Assembly (NCBI GenBank): GCA_001986395.2
Contig: MQVO02000001.1
Location: 1,488,001 to 1,552,000, forward strand
Origin: Irpex lacteus
Taxonomy: Eukaryota; Basidiomycota; Agaricomycetes; Polyporales; Irpicaceae
Reading direction: 5' to 3'
Length of the DNA: 64,000 nucleotides
The notes under the pieces were generated by a model that did no database searches, was not told where the DNA came from, and saw nothing but the letters and a program-made list of their open reading frames with translations. A program made the position numbers and the translations under genes. Shown in pieces: positions 1-12,012 of the stretch. Numbering within the stretch: position 1 is the stretch's first letter; every line of letters starts with the position of its first letter.

Positions 1-80
1 GCGTAGATCGTCGCGACCTCGTGTACTCAGACTCGTGGCGATGAGCAGCCGGAACATACTATTTTTCAGAAGAAAATATA

Positions 81-1592
81 TTAAGCACCTATATCATCGA
101 ATATATGCGTGAGAATACCCACCGTACTGTCTCCCTCCATACTGTCCCTGAATGTGCCAGGTAGTGGATTTCTCGACGTCCGTTTCTCTCTACCTGCACT
201 GGCACCGACACTCTCTGCCCTTGATGTCGCAACTGCCGCTAATGCAGCTGCCATGATATCCGATCCCTCCCCTTTCCCTTCGTCCCCAGCATGCCGCCTC
301 CGATACTCCTCTCTCTCAACGTAAGCCGCAGAATGCGATGAGCGTTTCCTGGGTGTCCTAGCCTGAGATGGACCAGGCGTCGGTTCAGGAGACACGTCTC
401 GTGGGCGTTCGCGGTCCTTGAGTTTAAGGAAGTCTTGTCCAGGCGAAACTGGTGCTGACATTCGCCTGTTCTTGCCTGCTTGGCGATTACGGTCGCTTGT
501 ATAGGATGCAGATAACAGTGGATTGTCGGCAGGTTCTGCATATGCGGACGTGGGTGTTGCAGACATGCTGTCAGACGAAGAGTGTTGGTGGCGTGCATAG
601 GACGAGTGACTGCGTCTGCTTTCACGTTCAGTTTCAGAGCCAGAATGAGTTCGCTCGTTGCGACCCCGCTGGAGATGGCTCGGTGTGAATGATATGGGCG
701 CGTCGCGCACCATGGACGTGGAGGGGCGGGAGCTTGCAGTTGACGTTCGACTATGCGGTGTCGGGGAGTCGTCAGGGGGAGAATATGGGGATCGAGAGGG
801 TTTGTACGGGGTAGGAGAGCTGAGCCGCTGTATCGAGGAGAGCTTACTGAGGACCTAGATATTTAGTACGAGAGCAAACAACAGTGGTTGGTCGTTGTTG
901 ATGCGCAACGAAGCGCGTTCATCGAGATCCAGGGGTTAAGCAAAGAGCCCGACAGATCGTAGGGACGCATATGAATTCATCGAGAAGAGAGCAAATGATA
1001 AGCAGAGGACTAAACACGGATCGTAAGCCCTCACCATTCGGTTACGCTCAGTCAGGCTCTTCACCCTCTGCAAAGCTGAACTATGCTCATCGCCCTTCGC
1101 GGGAGTTCTGTGTGCTGTTCTGCGACTCAAGCTATCGAATCGTGCCGTCGTATCTTCGTCATGTTCGTCGTCGTTGTCGTGCGCTGGTTCGTCTTCTTCG
1201 TCCGTCAAATTTGAGGTCGAGGGATGATTGTTGTTCGAGTTTCTGAGATTCTTGCTGCTTCTGCGCGACAAGCTGCTCTTTCCATCGTACATGTCTACCA
1301 AGGACGAGACAGACGGGACCGAGTAAGAGCTGCGGTGTGTCGTTGTGGAGGGCCGCTTGCGCAGGCTGCCTCCGTGCGCGGTGCCAGAGTCGTCACCGAC
1401 ACTTCCCGTAGAGTTAGTCGCAGGCGGAGAGGGAAGTCCTGTTTGCGAGCCGTTCGACGAGCCTCCTGGACTAGGGGGCTCAGGCAGGCGAGGGAGGTCG
1501 GGCGGTGTGGATGTCGATGTTGAAGAGCCAATGTAGATGGCAGACAAGGGGCGTTGCTTGCTCTGACCAGCAATAGAGGGACGTGGGGTCAT
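81..1592 (-). CDS. Ser/Pro/Arg-rich disordered hypothetical protein
   Basis: Two-exon model, 1592-1035 and 854-81, joined in phase 0 by a 180-bp GT-AG intron; about 443 residues. I do not recognise a family. The N-terminal half is low-complexity (Ser/Pro/Gly, then an acidic DEED-type tract). The exon junction falls in the only helix-like segment, around KSLTERNRM and VLSKLSSIQRLSS, which looks like a short amphipathic or coiled-coil stretch. The C-terminal half is Arg/Ser-rich with many SP/TP sites, suggesting a phosphorylated scaffold or nuclear protein. No signal peptide or membrane segment is visible. The stop at 81 ends the model inside the window, but a GT just before it (after DDI) leaves open a further intron and more exons beyond position 1. 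The start is the first ATG of the open frame. Function unknown. Confidence 0.55.
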
Positions 1593-4500
1593 CGGTGGGC
1601 GGCGATTCTAGTACAGCAAGGCATCAAGGAGAGTGGGTGAGAACGTCTTGAAAGACCTCGAAGGCGACCACGCCGCCGTCAACGGCGACGGCTGAAGAAG
1701 GCTGAAAGAGTTAAATGCAAAGAGAGCAGGAGAAAGCAACGTCCTCCACACATTTCCCAAGACTCTCAAGCACAGATTGACGCTCGCTTTACCTTGTCCT
1801 TTGACCGCCACCATCCCACGCCAACAAAGCAATCTTCACCGATGGTTTACCCGTCCTATCTACGTTGCATGCTGTTTGGTTAAAAGCAATGTCAGGGATG
1901 TCACCGACAGCCGACTCTTGCGAGCTTTTCAGACTGAGGTGGCACTGTCCTACCTCATGTAGGCCTCGTGATAATGAGAAGGTACATATATCTCGAATTT
2001 TTTGATTCTTGGAAGGTGCAATTGCCTTGAGTTCTTGTTGAAGAGGTAGAGATGGTACACACGCCGAAGGTGTCCAAGGTATGTCGTTGTCACGGTCTCC
2101 TGCGAGAGCCTCTAGCTCACTTCCGTTTTTAAATAGCGGCCCAATCTACGATTTCATAGTTTTATTCTTCTTGCTCGCAGCATATCACCTGCCACACACC
2201 CACTTCTTTGTGGGGCGTCCTCTTGGACAGCTCCTACCCCTCATAAGAATGTCGGGCCCGTGCGTCGACGTGGCGGTCGAGCCATGGAGGGCGGGGGCTG
2301 ACTCTGCTCTCATGGATCCCGTCATGCACGTCGCGGTTTTGTGGCAAAATAAACGTGGTCGTCGAGTGGTCAATTTGTATGACGACAGCCTCTGTGGGGA
2401 CTCCTGCCAATGCGAGGCTAGTGCTGGAATTGGGGTAGTATAAGGGGCCAACATTCCTTCCAGTATGTATATTATATGTCTGTGCTTGCAGATATTCTTC
2501 GTGTATGAAAACCTATGTATAAACCTATGTATATATGGCACAGCTGCACAGGACAGCAAAAGAACGACCTACCCACACACGCAATGCTAAAATGGATGTC
2601 AAATCAAGTGTAGATGTCCGTTATAAAGAGGGTATTACAAAGGCGTGAATTAATGAATTTATCTAACTTTACCAGGAGCTGCAGACGGCCGTGATGTTAC
2701 TCGGATACCTTCTCGTCTAACACCCCATGCGATCCCGTTTGAAGTATTCGCTCATGGTCAGACACGAGATCCTGAGCCTGCGAAGGTTGAACGTTTCTAC
2801 TCTGCCTCAGGAAGGCTACTCATAATTGATGCGCGGTGAATCAGAAGAAGAAAAACATACATAACTATACGGTATCACTCGCAGTAGCAGCTCAAGTTCA
2901 GGAAGACATATGCATCTATCCGAAGTTCCAACACGATACTAAATACTGAATACAACCTGCACTGGAAATCCCGCCATATAAGTACGGGCCTTTGATGCCA
3001 GAATAGTGTGCGGCCTTCACCTTGTCTTATATTGATCGAAATATAGAGTGGGCAACTGCTCTGGTAAAGCGAAAAAACGACACCTACAGATATTTTTAAA
3101 TTGTTTGCAGTGAAGCTCGGCTCGCAACTGAACTGGGAAGTCGACTCGGATGTAACCTCTTGTTTCCAGTGTCAAGTCTTTGGAGGAGTTGTACGGTGAT
3201 GTTGGTCTCCTCGTTGGACTCTGGATTAGACCTTGGAACTGACTTCTAGACCCGAAACCTCCATTTGTGCTACTATAGTGCTGGTATCGACGGGTGTGCT
3301 CGTGGTCATAAGTGATTGGACTCCTTCCTTGTTGGGAAGGAAAGATAGGTTCCATTGTGTTAACATGACCACACTTTGTTGAATGTGAGGGGTCACGGAA
3401 GCGAGAGTGGAGGGGACAGATGTGAAGAGTAATGGCGGCTAGACATCCGCTGACCATCCTCGCATGCGCCGATTGTTGTGACGTCGGAGTAGTGTGGCTC
3501 TCGAACCGTCACGTATCAAGTAGAAGGTGTTGCAACTACGATCATCGGCGACCCTCACCAAGTAGATTTAGATCCTACTGTCAACATCGCCATCGCTGTA
3601 TTCATATCCGCACAAAGCTACGACGAGAGTAAGTATTTGTTTGAACGCATTTATGATTAGGGGAAGAAATTTAAGGACTCACTCAGTTACACACGATATA
3701 GATGAAATGTTCGTGATGCTGCGAATTATTAGTCGAGGCTTGAGTCTGCTAAATAGTTCACTGAACTTTGCTTTCTGTAGCTCCGAGCCAGGGCACAACG
3801 ATCCCGTCCTGTGTGATGTAGCTGATGATGCACAAGTTCCGGCTTACTGACACTGTGTATAGAGTACGTGAGGAGCGGTGACAGCTATTGCAAGAAATTT
3901 TTTACCTTTGCATCCGAGTGGTACGATAACGCGTACTGCAGGGGCTACGGTATGTACCCGAGCTGGCAAATCAGATCCACGAACACACATCTACTGCGAA
4001 TACCTGTGGTTTCCCCGTGTGTGACCTACCTATGACCGTGAAGAACGTCTTGCAGAACGTTTCGCAGACTGATAGTCAAACAACCGCCTTAGCCATTCAC
4101 TGCGGTCATTGCCATGGGACAGCAGCACAATTGTGAGACGATACAGGCCGTGGCGCTAGCCCTGGAAGGCGACTTTTCTCACTTATGCACCGCCTCAATA
4201 CAAACAAAGTCCAGGATGAGCAAAGCAGTGAGCAAGGATATGACGGTACGTACCTGAGCGCACAAATACTCTATTGATAAGATTGACAGTAGTCCCTTGC
4301 CCGTCAGTCACGGTGAGCACGGGGATACATAGCATAGCATTGCAACGTCTAGACAATCGACCTCGGGTTTCGACACGAGCCGCTTGGTGTCACCGTCGGT
4401 TCATCCTGTGTAAATTGCAGGCGGCTTGACCTGTCAAAGAAGCGTTCAAACAATATGATACGTCTAGGCGATGTCCAAATGCGGCAATCGCTGTATTACT

Positions 4501-5870
4501 CAGTGCAGCTGGTATCAACGAACGGTAAGCAGTATACCCATACCGTTGTACGATGAGGCCACTGGATCGGATGAGATCCTTAGGGCGAGCACGTCAAAGG
4601 ACGGAAGAGGGTAGTAAAGTACTTTTTCGTCAGGTATCTTCTCGCTTGCTCGGACCATCTCAAGCGTAACCTTAGGGTTCATCTGTGACAGTAGAACCCC
4701 AAATTGCTAGATGAACAGCTCGGATAGACATGACCTCAGCGATGTGATCATGCGTGCCAGATTGGAGGGTGATACACGTTCTGTACGATAGAGTTGGGTC
4801 GCGATCGTATCCCTCTGTTCCTGGCGGTCCTGTCTGTGCATAGAGACAGTACTGTAAGTCAAAAACTGACAGCACGGACTGATACACCCACTTTCTATAC
4901 ATAGTCGACTCCGCTCACATGTGGTTGTCGCCTATATGGGTACGTCGGGAGAGAACTAAGAAGGAAAACTAGGAACGCGTGAGTCCTCAGTCGTGTCGGC
5001 ATCTTCAGTAGAATCTACACCTGCGCGGGGCCATCTGGGAGATAGTATGGCAGATCAGCTCGGATGATTCCATTAGACTCACCTACTACGACGATGGTCC
5101 AGTATTCGTCCAAATGATCCATTGCCAAACGATGTTCAGGCGATCTCGTAACAGCTTGATTTTTACCAGGTTGACGTGGATATACATCGGAGAAAGGTAC
5201 ATATACTTGGACAGAACGATAAAAACTAGAATTGAAGTAGTGAGCGGCCATGCCAGTCGTGAAAGTACATCATAAGCTGTGCATGCCTTTATCCGCATGT
5301 GGTTTCACGACCACCGATCCTTTTCAGACAACTCATCGTCCTGTAAATTGAGTTGTTCGTAAACGATATGTAGCGCACCAACTCTTTATTCTCCCTCAAT
5401 TGACATCGTAGCCACTTTATAGGGCAGGCGTCTTCTAGCTCAGTGAATAAAGCTTCTGACGCTTCATATCCGCCATTGTCCCTGTTAATATCCGTCGCAA
5501 GAGAAGGTTTTGAGTATTCATGAACGGACAGTCTACGTCAGTACGTACTGAGTAAGGCGAGCCGGGACTTGACGCTTTTGCAATACCTATGATGCCTCTC
5601 TGTTCGTAGAGGAGCATCAAGGAACAGAACAACCCAAATGAAGATTTAATTTATGTCCCGCTTGAAGACCTGATTTGAATGTGTCAACGTAAAGTTCTGG
5701 ACAAGTAGTGGCAGCGAGAGAAAATCTTGTTATCAGAATAAATTTGCAAGCGGTACTGTACCTCGCTCGGCACAGCGTCGTTGACAGCTGTCAAGTCGTC
5801 CTGGTAAGACTCCACTAGTCAATCAGGCTCAGTTGTCTAAAGGGGCAGGAAATATTTCTCGTCAGCGTAC
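1593..5870. other. Gene-poor intergenic stretch (4.3 kb)
   Basis: No open frame here has recognisable protein similarity or a convincing exon chain. Scattered GT-AG-like signals (for example near 3632, 4531 and 5085) and short hydrophobic frames on the minus strand at 4.7-5.3 kb could be decayed gene fragments, perhaps of a membrane protein, but I could not join them into a model. The first few hundred bases are the presumed promoter of the gene ending at 81. Confidence 0.4.
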
Positions 5871-5876
5871 GAAAGG

Positions 5877-5885
5877 TATATATAG
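5877..5885 (+). promoter_or_regulatory. TATA box of the hydrophobin gene
   Basis: TATATATAG lies about 100 bp upstream of the hydrophobin ATG at 5985. This is the spacing expected for a strongly expressed fungal gene with a short leader of roughly 60-75 nt. No other TATA-like run lies between it and the start codon. Confidence 0.6.
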
Positions 5886-5984
5886 GGGGTAATTCTAGCT
5901 GTGTCTCCTCAGCTCGAATAGCACTCCCTTCGAACTACACCAGAAACCAGCCCACTTACCAACTCCAACAACACCTTTACCATC

Positions 5985-6515
5985 ATGTTCGGACGTATCT
6001 CCCCTCTTTCGTTCTCCTCTGCGCTGTTCGCGTTCTCCGTTCTTGCGGTCGCCACCCCGTGGGGGGCTCCCCCCACCACGACCCACCCTGCCACTACCAA
6101 AACTATCACGGTTACTGCCCCTGCCGCCACCAAGACCTCCGCCGGCAACTGCAACACTGGCCCTATCCAGTGCTGTCAGAGCCTCCAATCTGTATGTTTC
6201 TTATTGTAATGCTTACTTTGTCTCTGGTCTAACCGCCATGGAATGTGATTACAGGCTACCTCTCCTGCTAGTGAAGGTCTCCTCGGTCTCCTAGGTGTTA
6301 CTGTCCAAGGCGTCGGTGTTATGCTCGGACTTGGCTGCTCCCCCATCTCCGTCATTGGAGTTGGCTCGGGCAGCGCCTGCAGCGCCAAGACTGTCTGCTG
6401 CCAGAACAACGCTGTTGTGAGTACACAGTTATTATTGAGGATACGACCGAATTACTCACTGAACGCTCAACAGGGTGGCCTGGTTTCCATCGGCTGTGTC
6501 CCCGTTACTCTCTAA
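5985..6515 (+). CDS. Class I hydrophobin
   Basis: Three exons (5985-6191, 6255-6416, 6474-6515), all introns phase 0, encode 136 residues. Residues 1-24 form a secretion signal (hydrophobic SALFAFSVLAVA). A Thr/Pro-rich segment follows, then eight cysteines at 56, 63, 64, 97, 111, 117, 118 and 131. The spacing C-X6-CC-X32-C-X13-C-X5-CC-X12-C is diagnostic of class I hydrophobins. These small secreted proteins self-assemble into amphipathic rodlet layers on hyphae, fruit bodies and spores. The gene stands alone on its strand, with a TATA box 100 bp upstream, about 1 kb from the transposon nest. Start choice is clear because the signal peptide begins at the first ATG. Confidence 0.96.
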
Positions 6516-6993
6516 GTAGGGGATAGCACAAACAGGGAGGCGTACATATACGTCGCTAGTGACCTACTTGGACAGTTATAAGTTTGAGATGTGGTTGTGA
6601 CGAATCCTGCTTTGTAAATGTCTCTAGTTCAACTATAAGTAGTAGGACCATACACGCGATCCTCGAATATTGATATACGCTGATTTTGATCTGCTGCATT
6701 CGCGATTCGACAGTGCTCAATTTGCAGAGCCAATACTTCTACATTGAGAATGTACACTCGTACACATTTGAGTTGCCACAACCTTTGCAGTCTATACAAC
6801 TGCCAGTGTCGGCAATACCACAGTACTAGTAAGTTGTAACTGGAACGTGAGCGCACGGAAATTTACTACGCATAGAAACACACCTTGAGCGACCGCAGGT
6901 CACAGCCCCTGTTACGATATTACTCCACTTCATAAAATATGTTTAAGATAGTGTGCTAAAATAGTGACCGACCCCATCGTTGTAGGAATGGTG
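6516..6993. other. Intergenic, hydrophobin 3' side
   Basis: Contains the presumed 3' untranslated region and terminator of the hydrophobin gene. No further gene or clear repeat was seen before the 11-bp direct repeat at 6994-7004. Confidence 0.5.
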
Positions 6994-7004
6994 GTCGTGG
7001 AAGA
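6994..7004 (+). repeat. Left copy of 11-bp direct repeat GTCGTGGAAGA
   Basis: The identical 11-mer recurs at 17607-17617. The two copies bracket the whole nest of mobile DNA, so they are a candidate target-site duplication of the oldest inserted element. The bases on either side of the copies differ. Confidence 0.4.
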
Positions 7005-7026
7005 GGGCGCGCAAAGTTACTTGTCT

Positions 7027-7611
7027 GCGGTTTTCAGAATTCTGTGGAATCCCACTTTTTCACGCACGCCAGCGCTTCGGGCACATGACGTATTGATGGC
7101 ACGTGCATGACGTGTCTTCAGGCTCCGCTGCTCATCTCAATTTCGGAAAGCGATACTTCAAGTTATGGTTGACAGGTCTGGAATATCGTAGTAAGTCTAC
7201 TCACGAAATATAGATACAGAGGTATTTGAATAAAGATACCAACATAATATAGTACTTTACTGACCGTCATTGACAAGTACACTGGCAGTATGCATGAATA
7301 TCAGCTCAGGGACAGTTATCCGTTGCTACTGCCGTGAGCACCGCAAGCCAGAGTACAATTCTTTTCACGTGTTCATAGTAAGATATCTATTACATATCAC
7401 ACGGTCAGTATATATTATATTTTCATGAGAAAAGGGCAAGTGCTCTACTAATAGCCATTCTTTGCATCCTTCAGTTGCCTGCAATTGAAGCCCCGACAGT
7501 CAAGCCGACGGAACTGTTGGCGATCAGCGCTAAAACATGTTAACGCTGGTTAAACGCTCACGTAGCGCTCGGTGCGAAAAAGTTTGGATTCCACAGAATT
7601 CTGAAAACCGC
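7027..7611. mobile_element. 585-bp inverted-repeat element (MITE-like)
   Basis: A 26-bp perfect inverted repeat forms its ends: 7027-7052 begins GCGGTTTTCAGAATTCTGTG, and 7586-7611 is the exact reverse complement. Imperfect pairing continues a little further (CTTTTTCGC-like). There is no coding capacity inside. Short length, terminal inverted repeats and no gene fit a non-autonomous DNA transposon, or the terminal part of the larger bracketed element. A diverged copy of the same terminus (AATGTGAACCGC) occurs at 17595-17606. Confidence 0.6.
7604..7611 (+). repeat. Target-site duplication of the KDZ element, left copy
   Basis: AAAACCGC directly precedes the left terminus of the KDZ transposon and is repeated exactly at 16730-16737, directly after the right terminus. 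Eight-bp duplications are typical of Zisupton/KDZ elements. The duplicated bases are also the last eight of the neighbouring inverted-repeat element. Confidence 0.88.
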
Positions 7612-8373
7612 CACCTGTCACTCCTGACAACGGAGGCTAATTAGCCTGATCATCACCCCCCCGTCCATCAGGCTAATTAGCCTGGCCCCGGGCTTTCCCT
7701 CCCACTGCCAAATATCTATGAATATCTATGCGTATCTCTATGTATAGTAAGTGCTCTGCACGTGCTGTCCCAAGCTATTCTCAGAGTTATTCGGACATCC
7801 CGGCCATGCTCGTCCCGCAGGCGCTGTGACGCCTGCCCTTTCTGGCTGAGTGTCCCACCCTCAGGCGCTATCGTGCCCGCCCTCCTACTGAGTATCCCGC
7901 CCTCGAGCGCTATCGTGCTCGCTGTGTGCAGTCCCGTCCCGCCACTCTATAGCGGCGCCCATCGTTTATTGAGGCATATATAATGTATTTGTATTGTACT
8001 ACTATTCAAATGATATGTATACACTTTGCACTGAACACTAACAAGGCTCTATAATGAAGGGGAATGCTGAGGGGAGGGCGGGATCGAGGGCGGGATCGAG
8101 GGCGGGAGGGGCGGGAGGAGGTAGGAGCAGTGGCCAGCAAGGCACGTAGCAACCGCAGTCAGGTCATGCCGGGATGCCGGATGGGAGAATGACAGCCCAG
8201 AGTCTGGCCCATCAAAGATGCGGCTTGCTATCCCCGCCTTGTAACTTCAGCCGTTCCCACTGGCCAAGGCACGTGAAAGTCTTACGCCCATCAGCTTATG
8301 TGTTCTCGGAGTAATGCCCGAGGCGCTGCTCAGCTATAGAATCCTCCTCGCCCGCAGCCGTGATGTCATCTCC
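7612..8373 (+). repeat. Left long terminal inverted repeat of KDZ element
   Basis: 762 bp, matching the reverse complement of 15968-16729 at equal length. Spot comparison found single differences only, such as G/A in the outer 25 bp and T/C near 8364. It contains two copies of the perfect palindrome GGCTAATTAGCC at 7635-7646 and 7671-7682, exactly 36 bp apart, which could be transposase-binding sites. It also has CATAGATATT-type and GGGCGGGATCGA tandem motifs. Inward of 8373 similarity continues in patches to about 8460, with indels. Confidence 0.9.
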
Positions 8374-8625
8374 AGCGTTATCGACCTCCTGTAATCACAT
8401 GCAATTCACACAGCGGCACTCACGCTTTTCACACCAAAAGCGCTCGCTTTGTGGCGCAGGCACACCATTCACTACGCCCGGCGTGCACGTGTCCCTGCTT
8501 AAGTGGCACCGAGACTTTGGACCGCACTGTGACTCGTGCTCAGTGCTTCGAGTCCTCTAGATCTGCGTTCAGATGTCAATGAGCAATTGATTATCAAGAT
8601 AAATACATGGGTGCAAGGCAAAATC

Positions 8626-11600
8626 TTAAAACTGTGTGACATATTGTATGATACCGCCGATATCGTCCTGAGCTTCGTCGTCGTCTTCTATGTCGTCTCC
8701 GATGTCCTCCTGATTGGCTTCGTCGTCGTCTTTGTCCTCTCGCTGTGCCTGCACTGGGACGGGATCTGGCAATGCTGGGGCAGCAGAGCCTACTCGCGTT
8801 CCGCATGATTTCTCGCCAGCGAAGCCAGGCAGGGTGTAGATCGCGTAGATCTGATCGAGAAGCATCTCGTTGACCCTGTTCCGCCGGAAGACGTAGTCAT
8901 GAACGGCACCGTGCAGGGGTGACCCGGCGAGTTCCGTCAAGCTTCTTCGAAACACAGCTTGCTCGTCACGAATGCTTGTGTGCAGGCGCCGTAGCTCAAC
9001 CGTGCATCTCTGCAACTCTTCCTCTGCCCTGAGAACGCGCTGACGGAGCTTGGCCAGATTTCTGAGGTGCGGCTGAGCCCAGGGTTTGTCGCGAATATCG
9101 TTGCGTGTGTCTTGGAGTAAATGGAATTCTTCTAGAAACCCGTAGTGAGATACTCGGCTCCAATCAACCGGGGGGCGAGGTGGGGAAAGCTCGGCGGCAG
9201 CGGCGTTGTAGACAGTAACCGCCTTCTTGATGGCCTTGCAACGTGTTTGTAAAGATTTCGCAAGGTGGGTGCGCATCTTGTATCCTACGTCATTGTCATT
9301 TAGTGGTATTCAAAAATAATATAGCAACACGTCACTAACCTGTGCGAGCGAGATTGAGTTTGTGTAGCTCAAACAGCCGGTAGATGACGAGTTGTTGAAG
9401 TTTCTCCAGAGCGCGTTGATACTTACGCTCCTTCAGATACTTGACTGCCTCCTGATACCGAGGTGTTGCGGGTGTCCACCGCTCGTCGACGTCCATGATC
9501 AGTTCTAACTCACGAATCTCCATGTCCAGCCGCTCATGCTCGTCCACTACGTGAGATCTCCGCACTTCTATCTGCCGTGTACGCTTCGCACGTTCATCAC
9601 GGTTCAACGCGCCCGCGGTTTCAGGGGTGATGATCTGCCATAGAGCCGATCGAGACTGCGCGCGCTGAGTACCAAGCTCTTGGTACCGTTGGAGAAGCTC
9701 GACGTAGGTAACAGCGCGTAAGTCGTACTCGCGCTCTGTCCCGAGCTGTGAGAAGAACTGCGCCTCCTCCTTCTCCCACGCGTCCATATCGGCGTCGGTG
9801 ATACCCAGTGACTGCATACTGCTCTCGAGAGCTTCCTTATCGCGTAGCGTGATTTCTAGCGCCTGGGTGAAATTGCGGAAGAGGAACGTCCCGAGATTCT
9901 GGTACTTGTCGATGTCCCATTGTTTGAAGTACGCTTCGATAAAAAAGCCGACGGCGATAACAGGATGCATACCGAATGACTGACGCGAGCTGATTGGACG
10001 AGCTGAAGACTCGCTCCATCGTTTCGAGATCTTCAAGTCCGATACCTTTGATGATGTTCGGGTGGTATTTCATTTGACACATGTGAGAATGGCTGTACCC
10101 GTGGAATGCGTTGACACACAGGTGGGCATTCTTCGCTTCGTATAAGCCGCCGAGGGAGCTGTTCTTGACGGTACCCTCGAAGCTGCACCCAATATCGTAG
10201 CCGCCGAGGGTTCCTGGCTGATGCGTTTCGATAATTTGAGCTATCATTGCCAGCGGGTACTTCGCACTACAATACATTAGACTCTGTAACAGACACGTTA
10301 TTAACCTACTTACAGTTCTCCACTGCGAATCATATCAATGATCCAGAGGATGAATCCATGACGACATGCCGACATGAAAACCCCGGTCTCGTCGAAGATC
10401 GACCACATGCGCTTCGTGTTGTCATCCGAAGCTGACTTCCAGTTTTTCACGCAGGTATCGAGATCCGTCTGTACCGCGTGTTCCTGGGGAGAATCGGTCG
10501 ACGCTGCGGTCTGCGGATCAGACGAGGTATTCATCCCGTCCGTGGGATCACCCTCGTCCGATGGACCCGCTTCTTCAGTCTCGCTCTCAACATCGTCGTC
10601 CTCGGTAGTCTTCACAGCAGGACCTTTCTTTCCCTTCCCCTTCACTTCATTTGCGAATTTATCTACGAATTGTTGAGAAATAAAATAGTCGCTGTCGTCC
10701 AAGGTGCGCGAGTCGGCGACTTCTCGGTTCTTCGTCAAGATGCGTTTCAAACTATTGTTACCATCAATTGCGTACAGCCGCTCGAATTCGAGGATCGGTT
10801 CTCCCTCAAGCTATTGAAATATCAGTATCGCGTTTATCTGAGTGTTCAAAAAATCGCTCGCTCACCTTGTAGCAGCAGCACGGGCAGGCGTTGAGAGCAC
10901 GCCAGTGTTCGCCAGTGCGTCCTAGTGCGGTATTGATACGCTTATCTACAACACGTATGATTCTCATGTACACCTCCAATGTGTCGGCGAAGATCCTTCG
11001 AAGGTGCTCGCGGTAAGGGATCTAAGATTGTCATTAATTTGGTGTCACTATGCAACAAGATGTGCACGTACTCGATAATAATCGCACATGACCTTCGTGA
11101 AAGCCTCGGCGCTGAATGACGGTTTACGCTGGCGCAGACGATAGAGTAGCTCCAGGGTCTTAATTGACACGGCGGTACCTGGGTTCTCGGGAGTCTTGGC
11201 GATCCATCCGTGCCTAGCAAGATCGATCGCAGGCGATAAGCTATCCTCCCTTCTGTTGATCTTGATGTCCTCGACCAGCGTGAATAGGTCGAACGCATGT
11301 TCGACCGTCCACACATATTCCATCGGTACGTCTTCATCGATAGGAGGGACGACTGGCTCATCTTCACGTGTTGGTACTTCGGGTCTAGCAACTGGTTCAT
11401 CTGGACGTGGCGGTACGTCGGCAGAAGGACCAAACCTCCATTCAACGAAGGCATCCGTGAGAGGCTCAATCAATTCGGCCCATCGAGCCTCTTCGCGAAG
11501 CCTGCGCTGTCGCCAGGTTTTCGTACCCTTAGTATAGCGACCTCGTTGCCTGTAGTAGTTGTTTGTAATGAGTCTCTCATTGAACAAGTGATCCCTCGTA

Positions 11601-12012
11601 CTTTACGAGTGGAATGTCACGCAACGCGTGAACAAACGCATCATCTGCCTGAAGGTTTGGTGGCAGGTCTTCCCAGTCGTTCTCATTCTTGTAGTCATAG
11701 TCGACATCTATCACGAAATTCTGGCCCTCGGGGTCGGGCCGAGTATTATCGTTCAGAAGTTCAATTGTATCGCGACTACAGCCTGCATGCAGAGCATAAG
11801 CTTCGACCTATTCAATTGATAACGAAATACCCACCGGACATTATCTGACGGACTCTTTCTCGCGTCTGATCGCGGTCAGCTGCCCTAGCAGCAGCTCCCA
11901 TGACTTGAGTGGTCGAGGATGACGACGAGCGATTCGAATATCTAGCATCTTGGTTGATCGGGTTGGCCTTTGCTCTGTTCACTTTGCGCGACACGCCGTA
12001 AGACTTCGCCAT
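8626..12012 (-). CDS. KDZ transposase (frameshifted)
   Basis: Seven exons: 12012-11835, 11782-11602, 11549-11072, 11021-10866, 10810-10314, 10281-9340, 9284-8626; about 1030 residues, normal for the family. Order: basic N-terminus, CxC1-type region ending in NACPCCCYKLEGEP, then the catalytic core. Likely acidic triad: Asp of AIDGNNSLKR (about 10.76 kb), Asp of GGYDIGCSF (about 10.2 kb), Glu in GLEDLETMERVF (about 10.03 kb). The helical C-terminal part has HKLNLARTGYKM and HLAKSLQTRCKA, both seen across KDZ proteins, and ends in an acidic tail. In the sixth exon one extra base in an A6 run (T6 on the coding strand, 9941-9946) shifts the frame between YRRRLF and EAYFKQWD; both sides are clearly the same protein. 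This is either a real lesion or a homopolymer error. Confidence 0.92.

Noticed and set aside
2052..2443. ATG followed by MVHTPKVSK and a GTATGT donor
   Set aside because: It briefly resembles a ribosomal-protein start, but no following exon continues any known ribosomal protein.
4672..5298. Hydrophobic minus-strand frames as a membrane-protein gene
   Set aside because: Too short, no family landmarks such as WKRK or a VYALW-type motif, and no consistent splice chain.
7762..7983. 73-residue frame present identically in both KDZ inverted repeats (also 16358-16579, minus)
   Set aside because: Low-complexity, no start context or family; the identity is due to the inverted repeat itself.
9941..9946. 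Programmed ribosomal frameshifting in the transposase
   Set aside because: No stimulatory structure or known slippery heptamer was recognised and the family is normally encoded in one frame; an indel or read error is simpler.
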